Source of the DNA: JAAFIP01 sp043721235
GTDB lineage: Bacteria; Pseudomonadota; Gammaproteobacteria; Burkholderiales; Burkholderiaceae_C
Assembly: GCA_043721235.1 (NCBI GenBank)
Contig: JAYSRE010000108.1
Span: forward strand, 1-10,556
DNA: 10,556 bases
Direction of reading: 5' to 3'
Shown here: in pieces, positions 1 to 6,997 of the stretch
Position numbering within the stretch: position 1 is the first letter of the stretch
Layout of the letters: each line of letters opens with the position of its first letter
The notes under the pieces: model-generated
Databases searched by the model: none
The model's input: the letters and a program-made list of their open reading frames with translations, nothing else
What the model was told of the DNA's origin: nothing
Translations under genes and position numbers: made by a program

Positions 1-2
1 GA

Positions 3-128
3 GGCGGAGGCGGGGGCGGGTCGTCAGACACCATGGCAGGTCCTGCAAACGGAGTCCTTACCCCCGTGAGCGGGGGTGGAGGCGGGTCGTCAAACACCAC
101 AACAGGTACAGTTACGCCTGTGGATGAT
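3..128 (+). repeat. imperfect tandem repeat encoding Gly/Ser linker
   Basis: Two adjacent copies of a linker-coding unit lie in frame in the metalloprotease gene. Copy 1 (about 3-71) encodes six Gly, Ser-Ser-Asp-Thr, a short spacer and Leu-Thr-Pro-Val-Ser. Copy 2 (about 72-128) encodes five Gly, Ser-Ser-Asn-Thr, a spacer three residues shorter and Val-Thr-Pro-Val-Asp. Both carry the DNA stretch GGCGGGTCGTCA. Because copy 1 touches the window edge, more copies may lie upstream. Such linkers are common just after the lipidated cysteine of surface lipoproteins, but that cysteine is not in view. Confidence 0.7.
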
Positions 129-2402
129 GCAGGTACCTGCGTGCCCGCAACCAATACAGCTGCAGATCTGCCTGTGGCCAGCCCCGTTGCAAACGTGCCC
201 CAAATAAGTTCCATGCCAGCATTTGACTTGAACGGGTTTAAAAGGTGCAGCGACAGTGACAGAGTCTTAGATTTAAATGTAAAAACTCATGTCGCCTTTG
301 GTAATTTGGCCAGCACACCAAATGAAACTAAGTTTGCCTATTTGTTCAATCAAACAGGGCCTGTAAATATAGTTTGGCAAACATTTGGCACCGAACCATT
401 GGCTGGCAGGGGCAAATCTGCTTATTGCAAACCAGTTGCGCAAGATAACAACGATATTGCAGTATTCAATTCGGCGTTAGCTTTTATCAAAGCGCACATA
501 GAGGGCAAGATGGTTTTAACCTCGGCACAAATCTTAGTGCAAAACGAGCGCCTCAAACAAACCATGTACGGTGTGGTTGAAAGCAAAGAGGCTCTACTAC
601 AGGCTTTCTCAGTCATCGCGGCTTACGAAAAAATGCGTGGCGGTGCACTTTTTCTGAATAAGGAGACCGAAAATGGCTTTCCCAATGAATACCTTGGTGA
701 CGATGATCGAGATATTGACCGCACAGTTTTAACCCTTCAGCAAGGCATCCACAGTACGGCATTTACACCAGCCAATTTTACAAAATACAAAAGTGTTCTG
801 TCTGGCAGAAAATTCAACAGCGCTGATTATTTTCCAGGCAAAGTCAAAGCTGAGGCTAAGGCTGACCCTTGCAAGAGTTATTCGGTTAACGTCAATGCCA
901 CAGTGCCCAAAGACGAGGAAATTCGCACTGCTTACTCCCAGTACACCGTACGCCGGCCTACGGGCTATTATTTAGCCGCTGGCGACGTTGCCAGAGTGAC
1001 AGTGCCTGCGTCTATGGTCAATAAAGGCTTTACCGTTCAGGTAGGTGCCCACATTCATGATAAATCCATCAAAAGCACCATCATGCGGCCTTATCAGGTA
1101 ACCAACATATTTCCCATTACTAACGCTGTGACCGAGATCGCCAATCCCAACGGTGGCGGTATTTATATTAACGTACCCTACTTAGCAGATGTTGGCAAAA
1201 GTGCTCTTGTCAAAATCCAAAATGCTGTACCTGCGCCTTTGTTTTCTGCCACCGAGCTGAACAAAACAACCCTGCAGCAATGGAAAGAGACTCAACGGAA
1301 TAACCCAGGACCATGGGCTGACTTTGTGAGCGATAAATACATGATGACGGTGCCCACCAGCTGGATTTACAAGTACGAGGATCCGGTCGCATTAATGAAA
1401 GACTGGGACAACCGCATGGACGTAGTATCAGACCTGTTAGGCCACAAAAGAATGAGGAACAACTACGTTATGTACAACATCGTAGACACATCTTTTTACA
1501 GTGACGCCGGAGGTATTGGCTATCCGTATGGTAACAACGGAGCTTACGTGCCGTCCGATGTCACTGATGGCAATAAAAAATACTGGATGTTAGAGCCAGG
1601 CTTAGATTCTGCACGGGAAGCAAGGTTGGATTTTCACGAACTAGGCCACGCAGAGTTAGCTGGCGGCTTCGACGGGGAAAGGGAGGCATTTGTCAATTTG
1701 CTGTACGTAGCCATAACCAACAGGCTGTATAAAAATGACATTGACGCAGCACTTGGAGAATCAAGAGGCCGAGGCCCCAATATTAGTCGCAATCAAGCAG
1801 CGATTCATTGGATGGTGACGCCTAACTTTAGAGAAGGTAAGGCCATGGATATTTCTGACACTGAAAAAGACGAAGTGAAATACCAAGAGCGAGGTCATGC
1901 CAAGTACGTCGAAGTTGCTGCACTGTTTGGTTGGGATAAATTGGATAAGTTTTACCTCGAAGAAAATCGTGTTCACGCCAATCTGGCAGTCGATGCAGGC
2001 AAAGATTTAAAGACTACCGACAGCCGTATTCTTCGGATGTCGATAGCAGCAGGGGTGGATTTAACGCCGCTAATTCACTTTTGGGGTGTTCAACCTACAG
2101 AACCAGATAAGCTCAGTGCAGCAATCAAAGCTGCAGGCTTGAAACCTTCTGCGGTTATCTACAACCGTATCAAGGGCTACAAAGATATTATCCCAATGGA
2201 CAATGCGTCGTTTCAGCTAAATGCAAGCATTTTCTTGGGTAAGCCCGTTTCAGAAATTAACGCTGCCCAAAGCCCTTTTTACGGCGAAGGCTGGCATTAT
2301 GTTTGGTTAAATAAGTACGGCACTGTGGAAGGCCAGTTGGCGCAAGTGGAGTTGGACAAGATTTTGGCAAGATACTTTGCACCTGGCGGCCCTGCTAATT
2401 AA
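3..2402 (+). CDS. M60-like / ImpA-type zinc metalloprotease, 5'-partial
   Basis: This is probably a secreted or surface-anchored zinc metallopeptidase of the M60-like (ImpA/SslE/AcfD) group, whose known members cleave O-glycosylated, mucin-like proteins. The frame stays open to the left edge. The first ATG, at 33, has no ribosome binding site and lies inside a glycine/serine linker, so I take it as internal, with the true start and any signal peptide or lipobox outside the window. Numbered from that ATG (789 residues): a low-complexity linker to about 50, an N-terminal region to about 300, an M60-type entry at 308-313 (RRPTGY), and the zinc site HELGH at 535-539, with E549 or E551 as the likely third acidic residue (HEXXH-X(8-28)-E pattern). 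About 250 residues follow to the TAA at 2400. It converges with dxs. By eye its DNA is AT-richer than the neighbours. The peptidase family is fairly sure; the substrate is unknown. Confidence 0.8.
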   Translation, partial: GGGGGGSSDTMAGPANGVLTPVSGGGGGSSNTTTGTVTPVDDAGTCVPATNTAADLPVASPVANVPQISSMPAFDLNGFKRCSDSDRVLDLNVKTHVAFGNLASTPNETKFAYLFNQTGPVNIVWQTFGTEPLAGRGKSAYCKPVAQDNNDIAVFNSALAFIKAHIEGKMVLTSAQILVQNERLKQTMYGVVESKEALLQAFSVIAAYEKMRGGALFLNKETENGFPNEYLGDDDRDIDRTVLTLQQGIHSTAFTPANFTKYKSVLSGRKFNSADYFPGKVKAEAKADPCKSYSVNVNATVPKDEEIRTAYSQYTVRRPTGYYLAAGDVARVTVPASMVNKGFTVQVGAHIHDKSIKSTIMRPYQVTNIFPITNAVTEIANPNGGGIYINVPYLADVGKSALVKIQNAVPAPLFSATELNKTTLQQWKETQRNNPGPWADFVSDKYMMTVPTSWIYKYEDPVALMKDWDNRMDVVSDLLGHKRMRNNYVMYNIVDTSFYSDAGGIGYPYGNNGAYVPSDVTDGNKKYWMLEPGLDSAREARLDFHELGHAELAGGFDGEREAFVNLLYVAITNRLYKNDIDAALGESRGRGPNISRNQAAIHWMVTPNFREGKAMDISDTEKDEVKYQERGHAKYVEVAALFGWDKLDKFYLEENRVHANLAVDAGKDLKTTDSRILRMSIAAGVDLTPLIHFWGVQPTEPDKLSAAIKAAGLKPSAVIYNRIKGYKDIIPMDNASFQLNASIFLGKPVSEINAAQSPFYGEGWHYVWLNKYGTVEGQLAQVELDKILARYFAPGGPAN

Positions 2403-2418
2403 AGTCACAACGCATTTG

Positions 2419-2450
2419 CAGCGGGGCTAGACGGCCCCGCTGAAAGTTTT
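2419..2450 (+). terminator. hairpin terminator after the metalloprotease gene
   Basis: A perfect 9-bp GC-rich stem (CAGCGGGGC at 2419-2427, GCCCCGCTG at 2434-2442) with a 6-nt loop is followed after four bases by TTTT (2447-2450). It starts 17 bp after the metalloprotease stop. The T-run is short and slightly displaced, so termination may be moderate. Read on the minus strand, for dxs, the hairpin has no T-run after it, so it mainly fits the plus-strand gene. Confidence 0.65.
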
Positions 2451-2489
2451 CACGCTGTGTTCTGATAGAAAAGCTAAAACTACACGTAT

Positions 2490-4367
2490 TTATTCGGGCT
2501 GAATAACCGCAAACCGCTGGCGAATTGACGCTTCAATGCCCGCAGCGTCCAGCCCTTGCAAGGCGAGCAGTTTGGCTGGATCGCCGTGCTCAATAAAAGT
2601 ATCAGGCAGGCCCAGCTGCAATACAGATTTGTTGATTTGCAGCACTTGCAAAGCCTCCAGCACGGCCGAGCCTGCACCGCCCATCAGGCAGCCTTCTTCT
2701 AGCGTAACCAGGTTGTCGTGGGTAGAGGCCATGTCGCGTAGCAAATCGATATCTAACGGCTTGGCCCAGCGCATGTTGACCACAGTGGCGTCGAGGCTTG
2801 AGGCCGCTTGCAATGCGGGGTACAGCATGGTGCCAAAGCTGAGGATAGCGATTTTTTTACCTTCGGACATTCTGCGCACTTCGCCTTTGCCAAACGGCAG
2901 CGAGGTCAAGTCTATGCCGCAAGGCACGCCTGCGCCCGCGCCACGTGGGTAGCGCACAGCCACCGAATGGTTTTGCTGGAAGGCGGTGGTGAGCAGTGCG
3001 CGGCACTCAGCCTCGTCTGCCGGGCAGGCGACGCTGATGTTGGGAATGCAGCGCAAATACGCAATGTCGTACGCGCCAGCGTGTGTAGCACCGTCTGCGC
3101 CCACCAAGCCTGCGCGGTCTAGGGCAAACACCACAGGCAGGTTTTGGATCGCCACGTCGTGGATCAACTGGTCATAGCCGCGTTGCAAAAAAGTGCTGTA
3201 AATGGCCACCACAGGTTTCAAGCCCTCGCAGGCCAAGCCCGCTGCGAAGGTAACAGCATGCTGCTCGGCAATGCCTACGTCGTGGTAGCGCAGCGGGAAG
3301 CGTTTTTCAAACTCCACCATACCCGAACCTTCGCGCATGGCGGGCGTGATGGCCACCAACCGCGCGTCTTGGGCAGCCATGTCGCACAACCAGTTGCCAA
3401 ACACTTGGGTGAAGGTTTGCTTTGAAGGTGCAGTGGATTTGACAATGCCCACTGCGGGGTCAAACTTGCCCGGCCCGTGGTAGCCCACGGGGTCAGCCTC
3501 GGCCAGCTTGTAGCCTTGGCCTTTTTTGGTGACCACGTGCAAAAACTGCGGGCCTGCGCCGCTGGCCATCAAATGTTTGACGTTTTCTAGCGTGGGAATC
3601 AGCGAATCCAGGTCGTGGCCGTCAATCGGGCCCACGTAGTTGAAGCCAAACTTTTCAAACAGTGTGGCGGGCACCACCATGCTTTTGGCATTTTCTTCAA
3701 AGCGCTTGGCCAGCTCAAACAGCGGCGGCGCGGCTTTGAGCACGGTTTTGCCCACGTTGCGCGCCGCAGAGTAAAACTGACCGCTCATCAGCTGGGCAAG
3801 GTAGCGGTTTAGCGCACCCACGGGCGGGCTGATGCTCATGTCGTTGTCGTTGAGCACCACCAACAGCGGCAGGCCAGGCTGCACGCCGCCGTTGTTCAGC
3901 GCCTCAAAGGCCATGCCGGCGGTCATTGCACCGTCGCCGATGATGGCCACAGCATGGCGCTGCTCGCCCTTGGTGCGCGCGCCAATCGCCATACCCAAAG
4001 CTGCAGAAATTGACGTAGACGAGTGGGCAGTGCCAAAGGTGTCGTATTCGCTCTCAGGCCTGCGCGGAAAGCCGCTGATGCCGCCCAGCTGGCGCAGGGT
4101 GTGCATTTGGTCGCGGCGGCCGGTCAAAATTTTGTGCGGGTAGGTTTGGTGGCCCACATCCCATACCAGCCGGTCGTGCGGGGTGTTAAACACATAGTGC
4201 AACGCCACGGTTAGCTCCACCGTGCCCAGGTTAGAGCTTAGGTGCCCGCCGGTTTGCGACACCGACTGCAGCACGTAGTCGCGCAGCTGGGCGGCCAGTG
4301 TTTTCAGCTGGGCGAGTGGCAACAAGCGCAGCTCGGCAGGGGAATTAATAGCGGACAGAAGGGTCAT
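2490..4367 (-). CDS. dxs: 1-deoxy-D-xylulose-5-phosphate synthase
   Basis: Dxs condenses pyruvate with glyceraldehyde 3-phosphate, using thiamine diphosphate and Mg2+, to give 1-deoxy-D-xylulose 5-phosphate, the first and flux-controlling step of the cytoplasmic MEP isoprenoid pathway. The product has 625 residues, the usual length. Visible landmarks are the early histidine H42 in GGHLSSNLGTVELTVALHY, H73 in DVGHQ, the thiamine-diphosphate motif GDGAMTAG (144-151) continuing to EALNN (155-159) and ND at 173-174, the catalytic Glu E368 in DVGIAEQH, R396 in FLQRGYDQ, and D425/H429 in GADGATH. These match known E. coli Dxs residues shifted by about two after the first. The ATG start gives an N-terminus that aligns with the family, although no clear Shine-Dalgarno precedes it. 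It lies 129 bp after ispA on the same strand and converges with the metalloprotease gene. Confidence 0.97.
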   Translation of the reverse strand: MTLLSAINSPAELRLLPLAQLKTLAAQLRDYVLQSVSQTGGHLSSNLGTVELTVALHYVFNTPHDRLVWDVGHQTYPHKILTGRRDQMHTLRQLGGISGFPRRPESEYDTFGTAHSSTSISAALGMAIGARTKGEQRHAVAIIGDGAMTAGMAFEALNNGGVQPGLPLLVVLNDNDMSISPPVGALNRYLAQLMSGQFYSAARNVGKTVLKAAPPLFELAKRFEENAKSMVVPATLFEKFGFNYVGPIDGHDLDSLIPTLENVKHLMASGAGPQFLHVVTKKGQGYKLAEADPVGYHGPGKFDPAVGIVKSTAPSKQTFTQVFGNWLCDMAAQDARLVAITPAMREGSGMVEFEKRFPLRYHDVGIAEQHAVTFAAGLACEGLKPVVAIYSTFLQRGYDQLIHDVAIQNLPVVFALDRAGLVGADGATHAGAYDIAYLRCIPNISVACPADEAECRALLTTAFQQNHSVAVRYPRGAGAGVPCGIDLTSLPFGKGEVRRMSEGKKIAILSFGTMLYPALQAASSLDATVVNMRWAKPLDIDLLRDMASTHDNLVTLEEGCLMGGAGSAVLEALQVLQINKSVLQLGLPDTFIEHGDPAKLLALQGLDAAGIEASIRQRFAVIQPE

Positions 4368-4380
4368 GCTGGTTTTAAAA

Positions 4381-4437
4381 TTTAGTTTGCTAGCTATTTT
4401 ATAGCTGCTTATGCAGTATTTCCTTGGGACAGATGCC
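4381..4437. repeat. AT-rich intergenic repeat-like element, copy 1
   Basis: The ispA-dxs gap holds a perfect inverted repeat, AGCTAT (4392-4397) and ATAGCT (4401-4406) around TTT. A less symmetric stretch containing TTTCCTTGGG follows. Bases 4401-4437 align without gaps to 9042-9078, with 24 of 37 identical by eye. The core TAGTTTGCTA (4383-4392) also occurs as its reverse complement at 9043-9052. On the minus strand the element places a TATAAAAT stretch about 30 bp upstream of dxs, so it may contribute to a dxs promoter or leader. From memory this resembles extragenic repeats common in Comamonadaceae; that link is unverified. Confidence 0.45.
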
Positions 4438-4496
4438 TAAATCGTGCCTAAAACTACCTGAAGGAACATTGGGTTGCATTGTGTCATGCCCAGCGT

Positions 4497-5417
4497 TTAG
4501 CTGCTGCGTTGCACCACCATGTCAGCCAATGCACACAGGCTGCTGGTGTGGTGCAAACCGCTGGCCTGCAGTGCCGCCAAGGCTTGGTGATGCAGGCTGT
4601 GTGCATAGGCGCGCGCCTGCGCCAGGCCCATCAGCGAGACGTAGGTGGGCTTGTCGTTGTCTGCGTCTTTACCCGCAGTTTTGCCCAGCGTGGCAGAGTC
4701 TGCCACCACATCCAGTATGTCGTCTACCACCTGAAAAGCCAGGCCAATGGCACTGCCGTAGTCGTTTAAGGCCTGCTGCTGCGCAGCTGTGGCTTGCCCG
4801 CAGGCTGCGCCCATGGCCACGCTGGCTTGCAATAGCGCGCCTGTTTTAAGGCGGTGCATTTCGCGCAGCTGGTCTTCGGTGAGAACTACGCCCACACTGG
4901 CCAGGTCAATCGCCTGGCCCCCGGCCATGCCCGCCTCACCGGCCGCGCGGGCCAGCAGCGCGCACAGGCGGGCTTGCACCGCCGTGCCCATGCTGGCATC
5001 TTGCGGGGTCAGCAGCTCAAAGGCCAGCGCTTGCAGCGCATCACCGGCCAGCAGGGCCTGTGCTTGGCCAAATTTAACATGCACTGTGGGCTTGCCACGG
5101 CGCAAAATATCGTTGTCCATGCAGGGCATGTCGTCGTGCACCAGGCTGTAGGCGTGAATCAGCTCAACCGCGCAGGCAGCCCGGGTAGCCGATGGCCCAT
5201 CACCGCCGGTAGCCTCGCATGCAGCCATTACCAGCAGTGGGCGCAGGCGTTTGCCGCCATCCAGCACGGCATAGCGCATGGCATCGCCCAAGCCCGCAGG
5301 TGCGTGGGCTGGCACCCACTGCTCCAAAGCTGCCTCTACAGCGCCCAGGTGGGCCGCCATCCAGCTGGCAAAGTCTAGCGTGGGTTGCGTTGCACCGGCA
5401 AGCAGGGGCGCGCTCAT
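4497..5417 (-). CDS. ispA: (2E,6E)-farnesyl diphosphate synthase
   Basis: IspA is a soluble short-chain trans-prenyltransferase. It joins isopentenyl diphosphate to dimethylallyl and then geranyl diphosphate to give farnesyl diphosphate, the precursor of ubiquinone and undecaprenyl chains. From the chosen start (306 residues): GGKRLRP at 54-60, the first Asp-rich motif DDMPCMDND (95-103) followed by RRG (106-108), KT at 191-192, and the second Asp-rich motif DDILD at 232-236. The two residues inserted in the first motif are typical of bacterial FPP synthases. I chose the ATG at 5415-5417 because it overlaps the xseB stop as ATGA, a standard translational coupling junction. A TTG four codons upstream (5427-5429) is possible but less likely. 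It sits between xseB and dxs, the usual order in many proteobacteria, and shares a pathway with dxs. Confidence 0.96.
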   Translation of the reverse strand: MSAPLLAGATQPTLDFASWMAAHLGAVEAALEQWVPAHAPAGLGDAMRYAVLDGGKRLRPLLVMAACEATGGDGPSATRAACAVELIHAYSLVHDDMPCMDNDILRRGKPTVHVKFGQAQALLAGDALQALAFELLTPQDASMGTAVQARLCALLARAAGEAGMAGGQAIDLASVGVVLTEDQLREMHRLKTGALLQASVAMGAACGQATAAQQQALNDYGSAIGLAFQVVDDILDVVADSATLGKTAGKDADNDKPTYVSLMGLAQARAYAHSLHHQALAALQASGLHHTSSLCALADMVVQRSS

Positions 5418-5683
5418 TCTTGCGCCCAAGGGCTGGTTTGGCCGTCGGCCTTGCCATCCAGAACCTTAATTTGCTGTTCTACGGCTTGCAGTTTGTCACG
5501 GCAAATTTTAAGCAGCACAGCGCCGCGCTGGTAGTTTGAGAGCAGGTCGTCCAGCGGCAGTTGCCCAGATTCAACCTTGGCCACCAAAGCCTCTAGCTCT
5601 TGCAGGGCGGCTTCGTAGGTCAGGTTGGCGTTAGGGGCTGGGGCAGATGCTGGGGCAGATGCTAAATTGGGGGCTTTGGCCAT
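5414..5683 (-). CDS. xseB: exodeoxyribonuclease VII small subunit
   Basis: XseB is the small helical subunit that assembles with XseA into exonuclease VII, which degrades single-stranded DNA to oligonucleotides. The core is recognisable: LTYEAALQELEALVAKVE, then SGQLPLDDLLSNYQRGAVLL and a C-terminal helix containing CRDKLQAVEQQI. From the ATG at 5681-5683 the protein has 89 residues, a little longer than the usual 70-85, because an Ala/Pro/Asn-rich N-terminal tail of about 20 residues precedes the domain. A TTG at 5699-5701 would add six residues. Neither start has a clear ribosome binding site, so the exact N-terminus is uncertain. The stop overlaps the ispA start (ATGA), which makes this the first gene of xseB-ispA-dxs. 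xseA is not in the window. Confidence 0.92.
   Translation of the reverse strand: MAKAPNLASAPASAPAPNANLTYEAALQELEALVAKVESGQLPLDDLLSNYQRGAVLLKICRDKLQAVEQQIKVLDGKADGQTSPWAQE
5637..5663. repeat. 12-bp tandem repeat in the 5' part of xseB
   Basis: The unit GCTGGGGCAGAT occurs twice in tandem (5637-5648 and 5649-5660), followed by a partial third copy, GCT. In xseB, on the minus strand, it encodes Ala-Ser-Ala-Pro repeated in the disordered N-terminal tail. The unit is a multiple of three, so changes in copy number would alter tail length without breaking the frame. Confidence 0.8.
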
Positions 5684-5701
5684 AGGCTGGGGTAGAGTCA
5701 A

Positions 5702-5815
5702 ATGCGGTGGGGGTCTAAACCCACAATTGTAGGCGGGTAAAATTGTTCCGTCCGGTAAACCTGCATTCCTGCGGTGCTACGCCAGGGCGAACCAACCATA
5801 GGCCCCTGTTTCAGC
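5702..5815. promoter_or_regulatory. divergent intergenic region, xseB / Rieske oxygenase
   Basis: This gap must hold promoters for the minus-strand xseB operon and the plus-strand oxygenase gene. Candidate -10 boxes are TACAAT on the minus strand (5731-5726) and TAAAAT on the plus strand (5738-5743), but neither has a convincing -35 partner at 16-18 bp. An inverted repeat, ACAATT (5723-5728) and AATTGT (5741-5746), spans both boxes; the first arm lies in the palindrome ACAATTGT (5723-5730). It could be an operator, but that is inference from symmetry only. Confidence 0.3.
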
Positions 5816-6952
5816 ATGACCGATTTAAGTCTGCAGCCCCATTTAAACGCATCCCGCTTGGCCACCAGCCCACTGGATGTGGCTAGCTATTTTGACCCTG
5901 CAACCTACGCCGCAGAGCAAGAGCGCATTTTTGCCCGCAGCCCGCGCTATATTGGCCACCGGCTGTCGGTGCCCCATGTGGGCCAGTACCACACCCTGCC
6001 GCAAGAGGCCGAGGGCCGTGCCCTGGTGCATACGCCCAAAGGCATTGAGCTAATTTCTAACGTGTGCCGCCACCGCCAAGCTTTGATGCTCAAAGGCCGT
6101 GGCCGCATCGACGCGGCAGCAGGCAACATCATTTGCCCGCTGCACCGCTGGACGTATGACGTGTCGGGCAAAACCCCCACTGGCACCCTGATAGGCGCGC
6201 CCCACTTTGCGCAAGACCCGTGCTTACACCTGCAAAACTACCCGCTGCAAAACTGGAACGGCCTGCTGTTTGATGCGCCGCACAGCGATGTAAACGCCGA
6301 CCTGGCCAGCATGCACGCATTGGGCGAACTGAACTTTGACGGCTACGTGTTTGACCGGGCCATATTGCATGAGTGCAACTACAACTGGAAAAGCTTTATC
6401 GAGGTCTACCTAGAGGACTACCATGTAGGCCCCTTCCACCCCGGCCTGGGCCAATTTGTCGCCACCGACGACCTGCGCTGGGAGCTCAAACCCAAGTACA
6501 GCGTGCAAACCGTGGGTGTGGCCGACAAGCTGGGCAAGCCCGGCACTGCCGTGTACCAGCGCTGGCATGATGCGGTGCTGAACTACCGCGGCGGCCAGCC
6601 GCCCAAGCACGGCGCTATCTGGCTTACTTTTTACCCCAACATCATGGTCGAGTGGTACCCGCATGTCTTGGTGGTCAGCACCCTGTTCCCCCAAGGCCCG
6701 CAAAAAACACTCAACATGGTGGAGTTTTTCTACCCCGAAGAAATTGCCGCCTTTGAGCGCGAATTCATCGAAGCCCAGCAAGCCGCTTACATGGAAACCT
6801 GCGTGGAAGACGACGAAATTGCCCTGCGCATGGACGCTGGGCGCCAAGCCCTGCTAAAGCGTGGAGATTCACAGTCAGGGCCTTACCAGACACCGATGGA
6901 AGATGGGATGGAGCATTTTCACCAGTGGTACCGCGCAGCCATGCGCGTTTGA
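5816..6952 (+). CDS. Rieske [2Fe-2S] aromatic-ring-hydroxylating-type oxygenase alpha subunit
   Basis: This is a Rieske non-heme iron oxygenase alpha subunit, an O2-activating hydroxylase or demethylase that takes electrons from a separate reductase. From the ATG at 5816 it has 378 residues. The N-terminal Rieske domain binds the [2Fe-2S] cluster through C84-R-H86 and C107-P-L-H110. The C-terminal catalytic domain shows NWKSFIEVYLEDYHVGPFHP (189-209), in which H203 and H208 are the expected mononuclear iron ligands. The acidic stretch EDDE (331-334) probably supplies the third, carboxylate ligand. The 20 residues between H86 and C107 are more than the common 15-17. A GTG at 5774 would extend the frame by 14 codons; I prefer the ATG, but neither has a good ribosome binding site. 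No reductase or ferredoxin gene is nearby. prpE follows after 45 bp. The substrate cannot be named. Confidence 0.85.
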   Translation: MTDLSLQPHLNASRLATSPLDVASYFDPATYAAEQERIFARSPRYIGHRLSVPHVGQYHTLPQEAEGRALVHTPKGIELISNVCRHRQALMLKGRGRIDAAAGNIICPLHRWTYDVSGKTPTGTLIGAPHFAQDPCLHLQNYPLQNWNGLLFDAPHSDVNADLASMHALGELNFDGYVFDRAILHECNYNWKSFIEVYLEDYHVGPFHPGLGQFVATDDLRWELKPKYSVQTVGVADKLGKPGTAVYQRWHDAVLNYRGGQPPKHGAIWLTFYPNIMVEWYPHVLVVSTLFPQGPQKTLNMVEFFYPEEIAAFEREFIEAQQAAYMETCVEDDEIALRMDAGRQALLKRGDSQSGPYQTPMEDGMEHFHQWYRAAMRV

Positions 6953-6997
6953 TGTTATTGCACATAAACAACTAAGCGCCGCACTACAGGAGACACC

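Noticed and set aside
4424..4849. 141-residue plus-strand frame spanning the ispA-dxs gap and the 3' end of ispA
   Set aside because: It is antisense to ispA for most of its length, with Trp/Arg/Cys/Pro-rich shadow composition.
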